Positions 29,773 through 43,981 are shown, numbered from the stretch's first letter. The stretch: DNA of 64,000 nucleotides from Metabacillus endolithicus (GCF_023078335.1 NZ_CP095550.1:1178001-1242000), one strand, 5' to 3'. The notes: generated by a model not told the origin, from the letters alone. Translations and numbers: made by a program.

Positions 29773-31036
29773 TTATGCAGATGTTTTTTTATCTTCTTGA
29801 ATAACTGTACCATCGCTAAGTACAAGTTTAGGTGGTGTTTCCCCTAATACTGTTTCAGCTGTAATAATGGCTTTAACGATGTCCTCACGAGATGGTAAAT
29901 CAAACATCATATCAAGCATGATGCCCTCAATTATGGAACGAAGACCACGTGCACCTGTTTTTCTTTCAATTGCTTTTTTAGCAATTTCAAGAAGAGCTCC
30001 ATCTTCAAACTCAAGTTCAACACCATCTAAATCAAGCATTTTCTGATATTGTTTAACAAGAGCATTTTTAGGTTTTGTTAAGATCTCAACTAATGCTTCT
30101 TCATCTAACGGCTCTAAGCTTGCAATGACAGGCAAACGACCGATAAACTCTGGAATTAATCCAAACTTCAATAAATCTTCAGGTAAAACCTGTGAAAGAA
30201 GAGCTTTTTTATCAAGATCCGCATTTTTGTTATCTGAACCAAATCCAATTACTTTTCGTCCTAGACGACGTTTAATAATTTGTTCGACTCCATCAAATGC
30301 CCCTCCACAAATGAAGAGAATGTTTGTTGTATCAATTTGAATAAATTCTTGATGTGGATGCTTTCTTCCACCTTGAGGAGGAACACTAGCCACAGTTCCT
30401 TCAAGAATTTTAAGTAACGCTTGCTGTACACCTTCACCAGAAACGTCACGAGTGATTGACGGATTTTCTGATTTACGTGCCACTTTATCAATTTCATCGA
30501 TATAAATAATACCTTTTTCTGCTTTTTCTACATCATAATCAGCCGCTTGAATTAACTTAAGTAAGATATTCTCAACATCTTCACCTACGTAACCAGCTTC
30601 TGTTAAAGATGTAGCATCAGCAATGGCAAAAGGGACATTTAAGATTCTGGCTAATGTTTGCTAATAACGTCTTACCACTACCTGTAGGCCCAATCATAGA
30701 AATATTACTTTTTGATAACTCAACATCATCAATCTTGCTGTTTGAGTTAATACGCTTGTAATGATTATAAACGGCAACAGCTAATGATTTTTTGGCATTA
30801 TCCTGACCAATCACATATTCATCTAATATTTCATGAATTTCCTTAGGTTTTGGAACATCTTTAAATTCAACTTCTTCTTCTGTACCAAGCTCTTCCTCAA
30901 CAATCTCTGTACAAAGTTCAATACATTCATCACATATATATACTCCAGGTCCAGCTACAAGCTTACGTACCTGATCTTGTGTTTTTCCGCAAAATGAACA
31001 TTTTAATTGTCCTTTTTCGTCGTTAAATTTAAACAT
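29773..31036 (-). pseudogene. clpX: ATP-dependent Clp protease ATPase subunit ClpX, frameshifted after Walker A
   Basis: ClpX unfolds substrates for ClpP. Start ATG 31036 ([18 protein letters not shown]) with AAGGGGTGA upstream. The zinc-binding Cys are C13, C16, C35 and C38. The Walker [12 protein letters not shown] is in frame 1. After about 30658 the conserved sequence [19 protein letters not shown] is in another frame, continuing through [28 protein letters not shown] and [14 protein letters not shown] to the stop. TTAGCAAACATTAGCC would need two more bases to restore TTAGCACAAACATTAGCC (LAQTLA). Corrected length 421 aa (B. subtilis 420). Everything else is conserved, so a sequence error is likely. 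Confidence 0.92.
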
Positions 31037-31340
31037 TGTTTCACCCCTTGTATCTTTATCTAAATCAAAACATTTCCACCTTACCCCTACTAATTCTTTC
31101 AACTATTCAGGTCAGCAGGTAGATGTCCCTAATTAAAACAAATAAAAACGGTATGTACTGCATTTTACCATAAGAGAAGCATTGACAGGTAATGAAACCA
31201 CTCGGCATTGAAAAAGCTTCCAACCTGAGGGCTCTTCCCAAAAATGTTGATGATATTATATTTCTCTTACTTAATGTTTATGTATGTATTAGCTTGCTTA
31301 TATCATTCCCAAAGGAATATAAATAAAACATGATTGTATA
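31037..31340. other. Intergenic region between tig and clpX
   Basis: About 300 bases with no gene that I can support. It should contain the clpX promoter on the reverse strand; no strong match seen. Confidence 0.4.
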
Positions 31341-31370
31341 AAACAAGGCACGATGTGCTCGCGCCTTGTT
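31341..31370 (-). terminator. Terminator after tig
   Basis: AACAAGGC / GCCTTGTT stem followed by TTAT on the reverse strand, just after the tig stop. Confidence 0.75.
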
Positions 31371-31382
31371 CCTTTTATTATA

Positions 31383-32687
31383 TTATGCAACAACTTTGCT
31401 ATTATCTACAAGAAAATCGATCGCTTTGCGAACTTTTAAATCTTCTTTTAAGCCTTCAGCGTTTCCACCAAGTGCTTGTTTAATGTTTTCAACAGGCATG
31501 TTGTACATTTCAGCCATTTTCGCTAATTCTGCTTCAACATCTTCGTCAGAAACTTCAATGTTCTCAGCTTTAGCAATAGCTTCAAGTGTTAAGTTATATT
31601 TAACGCGCTTTTCAGCATCGTCTTTCATTTGTGCTTTTAATGCTTCTTCATCTTGACCTGAGAATTGGAAGTATAACTCAAGATTCATACCTTGCATTTG
31701 TAGACGTTGCTCAAATTCCTGCATCATACGTGAAATTTCATTTTCAATTAATGCATTTGGAATGTCTACTTCTGCACCTTCAGCAGCTTTATCAACTAAT
31801 GAATCACGCAGGTGGTTTTCTGCTTCAGATTTTTTCGCTTCTTCAAGGCGAGTTCTTGTTTGAGCTTTTAACTCATCAAGAGTTTCAACTTCTTCGTTAA
31901 CATCTTTTGCGAACTCATCATCAAGAGCTGGAAGTTCTTTTGTTTTGATTTCGTGAACTTTCACTTTGAATACTGCTGGTTTACCCGCAAGGTTTTCAGC
32001 GTGATATTCTTCAGGGAATGTTACTTCTACATCCTTTTCAGCACCTGCTTCTAAACCAACTAATTGTTCTTCAAATCCTGGAATGAAAGATCCAGAACCA
32101 ATTTCTAATGAATAGTTTTCAGCAGCTCCACCTTCGAATGCTTCTCCATCAACATATCCGTCAAAATCGATAACTGCAGTATCACCGTTTTCAATCGCGC
32201 CTTCTTCTTTAACTGCTAACTCAGCATGACGCTCTTGTAATTGTTTTAATTCGTTGTCAACATCTTCATCAGATACAGTATCGTCTAATTTTTCAACTTC
32301 TAGACCTTTATATTCACCTAATTTCACTTCAGGCTTTACTGTAACTTTTGCAGTGAAGATTAAGCTTTTTCCTTTTTCGATTTGTTCAACATCGATTTCA
32401 GGACGATCTACAGGATCAATTCCAGCTTCATCAACAGCATTAGGATATGCAGTTGGTAGGATGATGTCTAAAGCGTCTTGATATAATGATTCTACACCAA
32501 AACGTTGTTCAAACATTCCACGTGGAATTTTCCCTTTACGGAATCCAGGAATTGAAACTTGTTTTACAACCTTTTTAAATGCTTCGTCAAGAGCTGTTGT
32601 GAACTCTTCTGCTGAAACCTCAACCGTTAGAACGCCGTCGTTCCCTTCTAATTTTTCCCATTTTACTGACATGTGTTGTCCCTCCAA
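31383..32687 (-). CDS. tig: Trigger factor, ribosome-associated chaperone and prolyl isomerase
   Basis: Protein of 434 aa binding the ribosome exit tunnel and folding nascent chains. The N-terminal ribosome-binding domain has [21 protein letters not shown] (the conserved GFRxGKxP signature). A central FKBP-type domain follows ([20 protein letters not shown] and [14 protein letters not shown]). The C-terminal helical substrate cradle comes last. B. subtilis Tig is 424 aa. An in-frame ATG four codons downstream ([11 protein letters not shown]) is the more usual start, with GGAGGGACAACAC upstream, and may be the true one. Order tig-clpX-lonB-lonA-ysxC matches B. subtilis. Confidence 0.96.
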   Translation of the reverse strand: MEGQHMSVKWEKLEGNDGVLTVEVSAEEFTTALDEAFKKVVKQVSIPGFRKGKIPRGMFEQRFGVESLYQDALDIILPTAYPNAVDEAGIDPVDRPEIDVEQIEKGKSLIFTAKVTVKPEVKLGEYKGLEVEKLDDTVSDEDVDNELKQLQERHAELAVKEEGAIENGDTAVIDFDGYVDGEAFEGGAAENYSLEIGSGSFIPGFEEQLVGLEAGAEKDVEVTFPEEYHAENLAGKPAVFKVKVHEIKTKELPALDDEFAKDVNEEVETLDELKAQTRTRLEEAKKSEAENHLRDSLVDKAAEGAEVDIPNALIENEISRMMQEFEQRLQMQGMNLELYFQFSGQDEEALKAQMKDDAEKRVKYNLTLEAIAKAENIEVSDEDVEAELAKMAEMYNMPVENIKQALGGNAEGLKEDLKVRKAIDFLVDNSKVVA

Positions 32688-33012
32688 AGATCTATAATAA
32701 TTTGTGCGAATAAGTGATAGGTAATTTGTGGCGCTTGTCCCATTTTAGGCAATCCCCCACGAACATATACCTGTTTTTATGTACGGTAAAAAGTAACCTA
32801 GTACTAAACATGCATAGGATTTCGCATTAGAAAAAATTGACTTTTCTTCAAGACAAATGGCAAAGCTTTAAGTATTTTCCATACCATCAATATTTCTAAT
32901 AGTATAAAAAAGAAGGTCCATTTTGTCCAAAATAAAAAAGACCTATATACGATGATCACTATTTTGCAACCATTTTATTATAACACAGAATAAATTCCTT
33001 TCAACATATAGC
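32688..33012. other. Intergenic region between the TPR gene and tig
   Basis: About 325 bases without a convincing gene. A weak hairpin near 32908-32945 (AAGGTC / GACCT around A/T runs) may end the TPR-gene transcript. The rest presumably holds the tig promoter. Confidence 0.35.
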
Positions 33013-33984
33013 TCATATTTGTAAATAAGAAATTTCTTCTATTTGATAGATTTTATTGCATGCTTCTTGTAAATCTGGCAATAGTTGATCATAGATTTCC
33101 TCTATTTCTTCTTGCTCAATTGAAATCCCATGCATCGAATAACCAACAAGATGCAAAGCTGCTGCCCACAGCTTAGCTTCTGTTGGCTGTGGTAAGAATG
33201 GATATAACACATACAAATGTCTTATCCATAACTCTTTAACTGCTTCAAATAATGTAGGATTTTCATTCCCTAGCGTATCATCTAATATCGTTAACACCTT
33301 TTTAGTAAAAGGATATTCTGCAGGATCTTCCAGATTCGCAGGTACGACCGTAAGACTTTCGCCGAACTTTGTTACTTTCATTTCCTTTTCAATTTCATGC
33401 TCAATCATTAAGTGCAAAATCATTGATTTGATTGTAGGATGAATTTGTTCATTTTCTAACAAAATTTTAAGTGAAGCAAAATGTTTACTAATGTTACGGT
33501 CATGCAGTGACTGAACGTAGGCCATTTGTTTATTTGTATCTCTCAGAAGGTCTTCTATATATAATGGCTGTTCTGCTTCCTGGTCTCCTTCATCATCAAA
33601 AATATCAACTTCGTTTTGATTCATTTTCCGGCTAAATTCCAACAATTTATAAAAGTGTTCAGCACTTTCAGCAGGTAGCTGATTTTCCTCTAACACCGCT
33701 TCGATCGTAGTTTGTACTTCATGATATTCTCGTAGTTGTATTAATATCGTTAGATAAATCTGTAAAACAGTAAAATAATGACCTATGTCTTCTAAGAGCA
33801 TTTTTTTACAAATATCTTTAGCCTCAGTCAAGTCACCAAGCTCCATAAGGCAAATTGCCATACCGAGATATATTTCAGCTTGATCTTCCTTAAGCTTCTT
33901 TGCTTCTGCAAACATTTCAAGTGCTTCATGATACTTCTTTTCTTTTAATAACAGCGTTCCCTTATCTAAATACCTCTCCTTCAA
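33013..33984 (-). CDS. TPR-repeat protein, YsoA-like
   Basis: Protein of 323 aa. The N-terminus shows tetratricopeptide-like helices (DKGTLLLKEKKYHEALEMFAEAKK, AEIYLGMAICLMELGDLTEA). An acidic linker (DIFDDEGDQEAE) and a helical C-terminal domain follow. Its place between leuD and tig equals that of B. subtilis ysoA, an uncharacterised TPR protein; homology is inferred from position and architecture. No membrane segment or signal peptide. Likely a cytoplasmic protein-protein interaction module. Confidence 0.75.
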   Translation of the reverse strand: MKERYLDKGTLLLKEKKYHEALEMFAEAKKLKEDQAEIYLGMAICLMELGDLTEAKDICKKMLLEDIGHYFTVLQIYLTILIQLREYHEVQTTIEAVLEENQLPAESAEHFYKLLEFSRKMNQNEVDIFDDEGDQEAEQPLYIEDLLRDTNKQMAYVQSLHDRNISKHFASLKILLENEQIHPTIKSMILHLMIEHEIEKEMKVTKFGESLTVVPANLEDPAEYPFTKKVLTILDDTLGNENPTLFEAVKELWIRHLYVLYPFLPQPTEAKLWAAALHLVGYSMHGISIEQEEIEEIYDQLLPDLQEACNKIYQIEEISYLQI

Positions 33985-34098
33985 ATTAGGAAAGGGAACA
34001 ACATTTGATTTTTTTTCGGTTTCATATGTTGGTCAACTCCAGCAACCTTACTTTGCATACAGTTTATCAATCCAAGTCTTGGAAAACAAGTGTGAGGT

Positions 34099-34128
34099 GG
34101 TGCCTGTCACTTCCCGATTTTTGTTGAA
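34099..34128 (+). repeat. Short interspersed repeat, copy B
   Basis: A 30-base sequence starting GGTGCCTGTCACTTCCC and ending TTTTGTTGAA; 27 of 30 bases match copy A at 24477-24506. A further GGCGCCTGTGTACT follows 15 bases downstream. Lies in the otherwise empty gap between leuD and the TPR gene. Confidence 0.7.
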
Positions 34129-34256
34129 TGACGTCGCATGAGGCGCCTGTGTACTACTAAATTCTGTGAAATTCGTGAGTTCAAAGTGTTGAAATGGCGA
34201 CTCTATTTAACTTTGAATATTTTCTGCAAGCTTAAGCAGTGCTAGGTTAAGACATA

Positions 34257-34293
34257 TAAAAAGAGCAATCATTATAAAAATGATGCTCTTCTT
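34257..34293 (-). terminator. Terminator of the ilv-leu operon
   Basis: AAGAGCATCATT / ATGATTGCTCTT-type stem with a five-T tail on the reverse strand; the stem overlaps the last codons of leuD. Confidence 0.88.
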
Positions 34294-34868
34294 GTTTCTT
34301 CGTAATGTTTAATTTGGTTATCATAATGTAACGTTAAATCAATTTCATCTTTTCCGTGTAAAAGCATATCTTTCCAATATGGATCAACATCAAAGGTTTG
34401 CACTAAACCATTTTGATCTGTGATTTCTTGCTTTTCAAGATTAACTGTTAATTCAAAGCCTTCAGCATTTGATTTTTCACGGATAAGGTCTAAAACAGCT
34501 TGCTCAAGCGTAATTGGCAGCAAGCCATTCTTCAGACAATTTTGGTGAAAAATATCTGCATAAGAAGGTGCTAAGATAGCTTTGAAACCATAATCTGAAA
34601 AAGCCCATGGAGCATGCTCACGAGAAGACCCACAGCCAAAGTTTTCACCTGCAAGTAAAATTGTCGCACCTTTACTTTTTTCTTGATTTAATTCAAATTC
34701 AGGATTTTCAGATCCATCAGGAAGATATCTCCAATCAAAGAATGCAAATCGTCCATATCCTGTTTTTTCAATTCTCTTTAAAAATTGCTTTGGAATAATT
34801 TGGTCTGTGTCAACATTTGTTCTGTTTAATACAGCAACTTTGCCTTTATGTGTAGTAAATGGTTGCAT
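34272..34868 (-). CDS. leuD: 3-isopropylmalate dehydratase small subunit
   Basis: Protein of 198 aa; with LeuC isomerises 2-isopropylmalate to 3-isopropylmalate in leucine synthesis. The swivel-domain motifs are NRTNVDTDQIIPKQFLKR and GENFGCGSSREHAPWA. Last gene of the operon, 86 bases after leuC. Normal length (B. subtilis 199 aa). Confidence 0.96.
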   Translation of the reverse strand: MQPFTTHKGKVAVLNRTNVDTDQIIPKQFLKRIEKTGYGRFAFFDWRYLPDGSENPEFELNQEKSKGATILLAGENFGCGSSREHAPWAFSDYGFKAILAPSYADIFHQNCLKNGLLPITLEQAVLDLIREKSNAEGFELTVNLEKQEITDQNGLVQTFDVDPYWKDMLLHGKDEIDLTLHYDNQIKHYEETRRASFL

Positions 34869-34954
34869 GATGTCCCTCCTAATATGAATACTTTTTCTAT
34901 GGATGTAACAACACTTTCACACCTAAACAATTTCCATCCTATAGATTAATAAAA

Positions 34955-36382
34955 TTAAAATGACATTGCGTTCTCTTGAATATGACGAACATCTACAAAA
35001 CGTCCATGTAAAGCCGCTGCAGCTGCCATAGCTGGACTTACCAAGTGCGTTCTGGCACCTTTACCTTGTCTTCCTTCAAAGTTACGGTTCGAGGTAGATG
35101 CACAGCGCTCTCCTTCTGGTACAACGTCACTATTCATACTTAAACACATACTGCAACCCGATTCTCTCCACTCAAAGCCAGCTTCTTTAAAGATTACATC
35201 TAGACCTTCTTCTTCTGCTACTTTTTTAACCTTTTGAGAACCCGGCACAACGATAGCACGTACATCTGACGGCACCTTCTTGCCTTTTAAGCTACTTATA
35301 ACTTCAGCTGCCTGTCTTAAGTCTGTTAAACGGGAATTTGTACAAGACCCAATAAACACATGTTCAATCGTAATATCTTCAATTCTAGTATTAGGTTGTA
35401 AACCCATATAGCTGTATGCACGCTTAGCTTCATCAACTTCTTCATCATTATGAAAATCATTTAAATCAGGTGTTTTTTCATCAACACCAACCGACATACC
35501 TGGATTTGTTCCCCATGTTACCATCGGAGCAATTTCATCACCATTTAATGTAATAACTTTATCGTACTCTGCTCCTTCGTCAGTTCTTAATGTTCTCCAG
35601 TATTCAACAGCCTTTTCAAGTTCTTCACCTTTAGGGGCATATTTTTTTCCTTTAATGTAAGAGAAGGTTGTTTCATCCGGGGCAATTAGTCCTGCTCTAG
35701 CTCCTGCTTCAATGGACATATTACAGATGGTCATACGCTCATCCATTGATAAGTTCTCAATCACTTCACCTGTATATTCGATAATATATCCTGTACCAAA
35801 GCGTACTCCGTATTTTCCAATCACAGCTAGGATAACATCTTTAGCTGTTACACCTTTTTGTAGCTTACCAGGAACATGAATATTTAACGTCTTCGGACGC
35901 TGTCTCCATAGTGTTTGAGTAGCTAAAACATGCTCTACTTCACTGGTCCCAATACCAAATGCAATCGCACCAAATGCTCCATGTGTTGACGTATGACTAT
36001 CACCACAAACAATTGTTTTTCCTGGAAGAGTTAACCCTAGCTCAGGTCCAATTACGTGTACTATCCCTTGATCTTCACTTTGAAGATCTGCTAAACGAAT
36101 TCCAAATTCTTTACAGTTTCTTTCAAGTGCACTAATTTGATTTTTGGCTACTTCATCACTGATTACAAAGCGATTGACTGTTGGTACATTATGATCCATC
36201 GTAGCGTACGTTCTGTCTGGTCTTCTTACTTTACGATTCTTCTCTCGAAGTCCCTCAAAAGCCTGTGGCGATGTTACTTCATGTACTAAGTGTAAATCGA
36301 TATATAGAAGATCTGGCTTCCCTTGTTCTTGTTGAACAACATGTTCATCATATATCTTCTCAATAATCGTTTTTGGCTTCAC
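34955..36382 (-). CDS. leuC: 3-isopropylmalate dehydratase large subunit
   Basis: Aconitase-family protein of 475 aa with a [4Fe-4S] cluster. The cluster ligands lie in FIGSCTNSR and [11 protein letters not shown]. Other motifs are [16 protein letters not shown] and [20 protein letters not shown]. Works with LeuD. Gap of 123 bases from leuB contains a possible hairpin near 36428-36470 (internal processing or attenuation, unproven). Confidence 0.96.
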   Translation of the reverse strand: MKPKTIIEKIYDEHVVQQEQGKPDLLYIDLHLVHEVTSPQAFEGLREKNRKVRRPDRTYATMDHNVPTVNRFVISDEVAKNQISALERNCKEFGIRLADLQSEDQGIVHVIGPELGLTLPGKTIVCGDSHTSTHGAFGAIAFGIGTSEVEHVLATQTLWRQRPKTLNIHVPGKLQKGVTAKDVILAVIGKYGVRFGTGYIIEYTGEVIENLSMDERMTICNMSIEAGARAGLIAPDETTFSYIKGKKYAPKGEELEKAVEYWRTLRTDEGAEYDKVITLNGDEIAPMVTWGTNPGMSVGVDEKTPDLNDFHNDEEVDEAKRAYSYMGLQPNTRIEDITIEHVFIGSCTNSRLTDLRQAAEVISSLKGKKVPSDVRAIVVPGSQKVKKVAEEEGLDVIFKEAGFEWRESGCSMCLSMNSDVVPEGERCASTSNRNFEGRQGKGARTHLVSPAMAAAAALHGRFVDVRHIQENAMSF

Positions 36383-36505
36383 GGTCGTAATCCTCCCTTA
36401 ATAGATGGAAAATGAGGGGCTGACATCAACCATTGTGTCATACCCCTCAATCCGATAAGCATTGTATCGGTCTCTATATAGTGAATAAAAAGTTATTATA
36501 ACTAA

Positions 36506-37618
36506 TTAAGAATAAGCTTCCATTATGTTTAAAATGGCATGGTCATCAGCAAGAGCATTTTTGATTTCTTCACCCATTTGTTTTGTTGAAACGGCTTTTT
36601 CACCATTTGCAAGATCTGCTGTACGAGTACCTGAATTTAATACATTATCAACAGCCTTTTCAATTGCTTTTGCCTCTTCTTCTAATCCAAATGATTGACG
36701 TAGTAGCATTGCAGCAGAAAGAATCGTTGCGACAGGATTTGCTAAGCCTTTGCCAGCAATGTCAGGTGCTGAACCATGAACAGGTTCATATAAATGTAAA
36801 CCTGATGATGATAAACTTGCTGAAGATAACATTCCAAGAGATCCTGTGATCATTGATGCTTCATCACTTAAGATATCTCCAAACATATTTTCTGTTACAA
36901 TAACATCAAATTGTCTTGGTGATCTGATAAGTTGCATAGCTGCATTGTCAACAAGCATATGTTCAAGTGTTACATCCGGGTATCTTGCAGACACCTCTTC
37001 AGCCACTTCTCTCCATACTCTACTCGATTCAAGTACATTTGCTTTATCAACAGAAGTTACATGCTTGCGACGCTTCTGCGCAATTTCAAATGCAGATACA
37101 AGAATTCGTTCAATTTCAGAACGTTTATAAAATAATGTATCAACAACAGAGTCTTCACCATCACGAACAATACGCTCACTTGGTTTTCCAAAATACAATC
37201 CACCTGTCAGCTCTCGTACGATAACGAAGTCTACTCCACTAACATACTCCTTCTTTAAAGGGGAAGAATCTAATAAACTATCAAACGTAGTGATAGGACG
37301 TAAATTCGCATATAAATCAAGTGCCTTACGTAGAGCTAACAGTACCCCACGCTCCGGTCTTAATTCTACAGGATTTTTATCCCACTTAGGTCCTCCAACA
37401 GCCCCCAAAATAATGGCGTCAGATTTCTTACAAGCTTCAATTGTTTCTTCAGGCAATGGAGTGCCTTTTTGATCAATTGCGTCACCACCGATTAATCCAT
37501 AGTTGAACTGAAATTGATGGTTAAAATGTTCTGCAATTGCTTTTAAAATTTCTACTGTTACATCAACAACTTCTTTACCTATTCCATCACCAGGTAATAA
37601 TGCGATTGTTTTCTTCAT
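36506..37618 (-). CDS. leuB: 3-isopropylmalate dehydrogenase
   Basis: NAD-dependent oxidative decarboxylase of 370 aa giving 2-oxoisocaproate. Motifs: LLPGDGIGKEVVD, the substrate-binding RELTGGLYFG, and VHGSAPDIAGKGLANPVATILSAAMLLR. 26 bases after leuA. Length normal (365 aa in B. subtilis). Confidence 0.96.
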   Translation of the reverse strand: MKKTIALLPGDGIGKEVVDVTVEILKAIAEHFNHQFQFNYGLIGGDAIDQKGTPLPEETIEACKKSDAIILGAVGGPKWDKNPVELRPERGVLLALRKALDLYANLRPITTFDSLLDSSPLKKEYVSGVDFVIVRELTGGLYFGKPSERIVRDGEDSVVDTLFYKRSEIERILVSAFEIAQKRRKHVTSVDKANVLESSRVWREVAEEVSARYPDVTLEHMLVDNAAMQLIRSPRQFDVIVTENMFGDILSDEASMITGSLGMLSSASLSSSGLHLYEPVHGSAPDIAGKGLANPVATILSAAMLLRQSFGLEEEAKAIEKAVDNVLNSGTRTADLANGEKAVSTKQMGEEIKNALADDHAILNIMEAYS

Positions 37619-37644
37619 GATCTATCCCCCTTCTCTTTAAGGTT

Positions 37645-40816
<3,172 letters not shown>

Positions 40817-40820
<4 letters not shown>

Positions 40821-42538
40821 AGCTTAACACCTACCATTTCATGCAAGCCTTTCCCAGGCGCAACCATCGGGTACACATTCTCATCTTTTGCAACATGAAT
40901 ATCAAGTAATACTGGTTCATCAGACAAGATAGCCGCTTTTAATTTTTCTTCCCATCCATCTTCCTGAACAATTCGTACACCAGTCATTCCATATGCCTCT
41001 GAAAGCTTTACAAAATCAGGCTGAGAAACGAATTTTGAATGAGAATATCTTTCTTCATAGAAAATTTCTTGCCACTGTCTTACCATTCCTAAAGCACCAT
41101 TATTTAAGATTACAACTTTAATTGGTAAATTTAACTCATGGATAACTGATAATTCTTGAAGAGTCATTTGGAATCCACCATCACCAAGTACTGCAACAAC
41201 TGTTGATTCTCGATCAGCAAGTTGTGCACCAATCGCTGAAGGTAAACCAAAGCCCATTGTTCCAAGACCACCAGATGTTACCCATTTGTTAGGATTTTGA
41301 AAATTATAATACTGTGCAGCCCACATTTGATGCTGACCAACATCTGTTGTGACAATAGCCTCTCCGTTCGTCCACTTGTGAATAAGTTCTAAAATTTTCT
41401 GTGGCTTAAGCTCAGAGTCACTATCTTTATACATAAGTGGATATTCTTCTTTATTAGAAGATAGTTGTTCGTTCCACTCTTTGTTATCACCTTGTTTACC
41501 ATCCTGCTTAATTAATTGTTCTAAAACTAACTTCGCATCTCCCACAATCGGAATTTGAGTAGGAACATTTTTCCCGATTTCAGCAGGGTCAATGTCAATA
41601 TGTGCAACAGTAGCTTTTTTTGCGAAATGTTCTAAATTTCCTGTTACACGGTCATCAAATCTAGCTCCTACACTGATTAATAAGTCACAATCATAAATAG
41701 CCATATTAGATGTGTAAGTGCCGTGCATTCCTGCCATTCCAAGGAACAGAGGATGATCCGAAGGGAAACCTCCTAATCCTAGTAACGTATTCGCAACAGG
41801 GATTTGCTGCTGTTCAGCATATTTGATTAACTCTTCAGATCCCTTAGCATGAAGAACACCTGCACCAGCTAAAATAACCGGTTTTTTTGCTCTACTAACT
41901 GCTTCTACTAATTTGCGAATCTGTAAATAATTAGGCTCACTTGTAGGCTGGTATCCTGGTAAATCTACAGGCATATCATAGCTAAATTCACCTTCTACAA
42001 TTGCAATATCCTTAGGAATATCAATTAAAACCGGGCCAGGTCTACCTGTTGTTGCAATATGAAATGCTTCTTTAATAATTCTTGGAAGTTCGCTCACTTC
42101 ACGAACTTGGTAATTATGCTTTGTAATCGGCGTTGTTATTCCTAAAATATCTGCTTCCTGGAAGGCATCTGATCCAATAACAGATGAAGCAACTTGACCT
42201 GTAAAAACCACTAATGGTAATGAGTCAATCATAGCGTCAGCTAAACCAGTTACTAAGTTAGTTGCACCAGGACCTGATGTGGCAATGACAACTCCAGGCT
42301 TACCAGAAACACGCGCATACCCTTCTGCTGCATGTATTCCACCTTGTTCATGACGAGTTAAAACATGGAATAAACCCGAATCATACAGACTATCATATAT
42401 CGGTAAAACAGCCCCGCCAGGATAACCAAAAATAACTTCAACTTTCTCCTGCTTTAAAGCTTCAATAAGCATTTGAGACCCCGACATTGTGTTTGTACAT
42501 TTGGCAGTTGAGTTGTTCAACTGTACATTTGTACTCAT
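40817..42538 (-). CDS. ilvB: Acetolactate synthase large (catalytic) subunit
   Basis: Thiamine-diphosphate enzyme of 573 aa. Features: [12 protein letters not shown], the catalytic Glu in [21 protein letters not shown], a FAD-binding middle domain, and the ThDP/Mg motif starting [13 protein letters not shown] and ending VVILNN. It forms acetolactate or acetohydroxybutyrate, the first ilv step. Strong GGGAGGAAA ribosome site. First gene after the T-box leader. Confidence 0.96.
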
Positions 42539-42559
42539 GTTCTTTCCTCCCTTATCTGG

Positions 42560-42905
42560 CTTTCAGCCGTGTTTTTTTAAGAAAATTTCATAAATTCAGC
42601 ATATAAAAAACCTTCCCACCCCTCATAAGACTCCACAATTCTTTTGTGTGCCAAAGGGGCAAAAAGGTTAATAAACTTTTCGCGGTACCACCCTTCTTCA
42701 TGGTCAAAAAATTAACCACCTTACGAACAGCATTCTGTTCACTTTGATAACGAGTACCGAAGAATGGGACTCGGTTAACCCTACTAACTTTCAGATTAAC
42801 ACTCAGAGGCGAGTTCATTTTTGGGAATATCACCGGCTTCCAGCTACCCCGGTTCTCTGTAGATACCTTACCAAAAACTACTTTTCCTCTTCACCGTTTT
42901 AACTA
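42560..42905 (-). promoter_or_regulatory. T-box leader upstream of ilvB
   Basis: On the reverse strand the T-box sequence GGTGGTACCGCG lies at 42681-42692, followed by an intrinsic terminator (GCCCC...GGGGTGGGAAGG then TTTTTT, about 42605-42660). Stem I material lies between 42780 and 42900. A CTC codon at 42811-42813 in a GAACTC context is a candidate specifier for tRNA-Leu, as in the B. subtilis ilv-leu leader. There is no convincing promoter between ilvE and this leader, so transcripts may come from the ilvE promoter. Confidence 0.9.
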
Positions 42906-42916
42906 TATGCATTTGT

Positions 42917-43852
42917 TTAGCTTACATGAAGGCCTTGTGGGATATTTTCCACTTTTACGCCTTCTTCAACTACTTTCTTTCTAAAAGCTTTCAAAAGTTT
43001 CTTTGTTTCTTCACCAGGGACGCCTTCACCAATCGTACGTCCATCAACCTTTACAACCGCGATGACTTCTGCGGCTGTTCCTGTTAAAAAGACTTCATCA
43101 GCCGTATAAACATCATGTCGTGTAAATGGTTCCTCTCGAACTTCATAGCCTAATTCATTAGCTATATCAATTATGGCATTTCTTGTTATGCCCTCAAGAG
43201 CTCCAATATATCCAGGGGGAGTTAATAATTTCCCATTTTTTAAGATAAAGACATTATCAGCTGAACCTTCTGCTACATAGCCCTGATCATTTAACATCAA
43301 CGCTTCACTAACATTGGCCAGATGTGCTTCAATCTTTACCAAAACATTGTTTAAATAATTAAGAGATTTGACTTTTGGACTTAATACATCAGGTCTGTTT
43401 CTTCTTGTGGCAACCGTTACAATATCAATTCCTGTTTCATATAAGTGTTTAGGAAAGATAGATAGCGGCTCAACAATAATGACCGTATTAGCCCGTTTAC
43501 AGTTATAAGGATCAAGTCCTAAGTCACCAGTTCCTCTTGAGACTACTAATCGAATGTACGCATCGCTCAAACCGTTCTTACTAACAGTCTCAACGACTAA
43601 TTCAGTTAGTTCCTCTTGAGTATAAGGAATTGTTAACATTATAGACTTTGCTGATTGATATAATCGATCCATATGTTCTTTCATTCGAAAGATATTTCCA
43701 CTGTAAACTCTTATTCCTTCAAAAACTCCATCACCGTATAAAAATCCGTGATCATAAACTGATATTTTTGCATCTTCTTTCTTCACAAAATCATCATTAA
43801 GAAAGATCCACTGGTCACCCATAAGAGCACGCCTTTCTTTTAAAAAATCCAA
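42917..43852 (-). CDS. ilvE: Branched-chain amino acid aminotransferase
   Basis: Fold-type IV PLP aminotransferase of 311 aa, transaminating the 2-oxo acids of Val, Leu and Ile. Motifs: VYDHGFLYGDGVFEGIRVY, the PLP Lys region KSLNYLNNVLVKIEA, EGSADNVFIL and VFLTGTAAEVIAVVKVDGR. Located directly before the ilvB T-box, so transamination is tied to the same operon. B. subtilis lacks ilvE here and uses YbgE/YwaA elsewhere; this arrangement is found in several other Bacillaceae. Confidence 0.93.
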   Translation of the reverse strand: MDFLKERRALMGDQWIFLNDDFVKKEDAKISVYDHGFLYGDGVFEGIRVYSGNIFRMKEHMDRLYQSAKSIMLTIPYTQEELTELVVETVSKNGLSDAYIRLVVSRGTGDLGLDPYNCKRANTVIIVEPLSIFPKHLYETGIDIVTVATRRNRPDVLSPKVKSLNYLNNVLVKIEAHLANVSEALMLNDQGYVAEGSADNVFILKNGKLLTPPGYIGALEGITRNAIIDIANELGYEVREEPFTRHDVYTADEVFLTGTAAEVIAVVKVDGRTIGEGVPGEETKKLLKAFRKKVVEEGVKVENIPQGLHVS

Positions 43853-43952
43853 AAATTAGATCACTGAACATTATGTTTGTAAAGGAAAAATGATAAATAA
43901 ATTCGAATTTTCTATACTTTTTCAAATGTTCGTGTAACTTTTATTTGAACTT

Positions 43953-43981
43953 ATATTACGCTCAATAAATCCAAGTGTCAA
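43953..43981 (-). promoter_or_regulatory. Sigma-A promoter of ilvE / ilv-leu operon
   Basis: Perfect TTGACA (43976-43981) and TAATAT (43953-43958) with 17-base spacing on the reverse strand, about 100 bases before ilvE. An AGAAAATT half site that could bind CodY lies just downstream near 43900-43912 (inference). Confidence 0.8.

Noticed and set aside
29702-29800. AGGAGGTG plus TTG reading a 28-codon forward peptide
   Set aside because: The frame is mostly the antisense of the clpX terminator and clpX C-terminus; coincidence is more likely.
10049-31036. Idea that folC, hemX, lonA, lonB and clpX use programmed frameshifting
   Set aside because: The break sites share no slippery motif, need different shifts (+1 or +2 bases restored), and homologues are single frames; indels are simpler.
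42588-42833. 81-aa reverse-strand frame before ilvB
   Set aside because: Lies entirely in the T-box leader and includes the conserved T-box sequence; the frame is a by-product of RNA structure.
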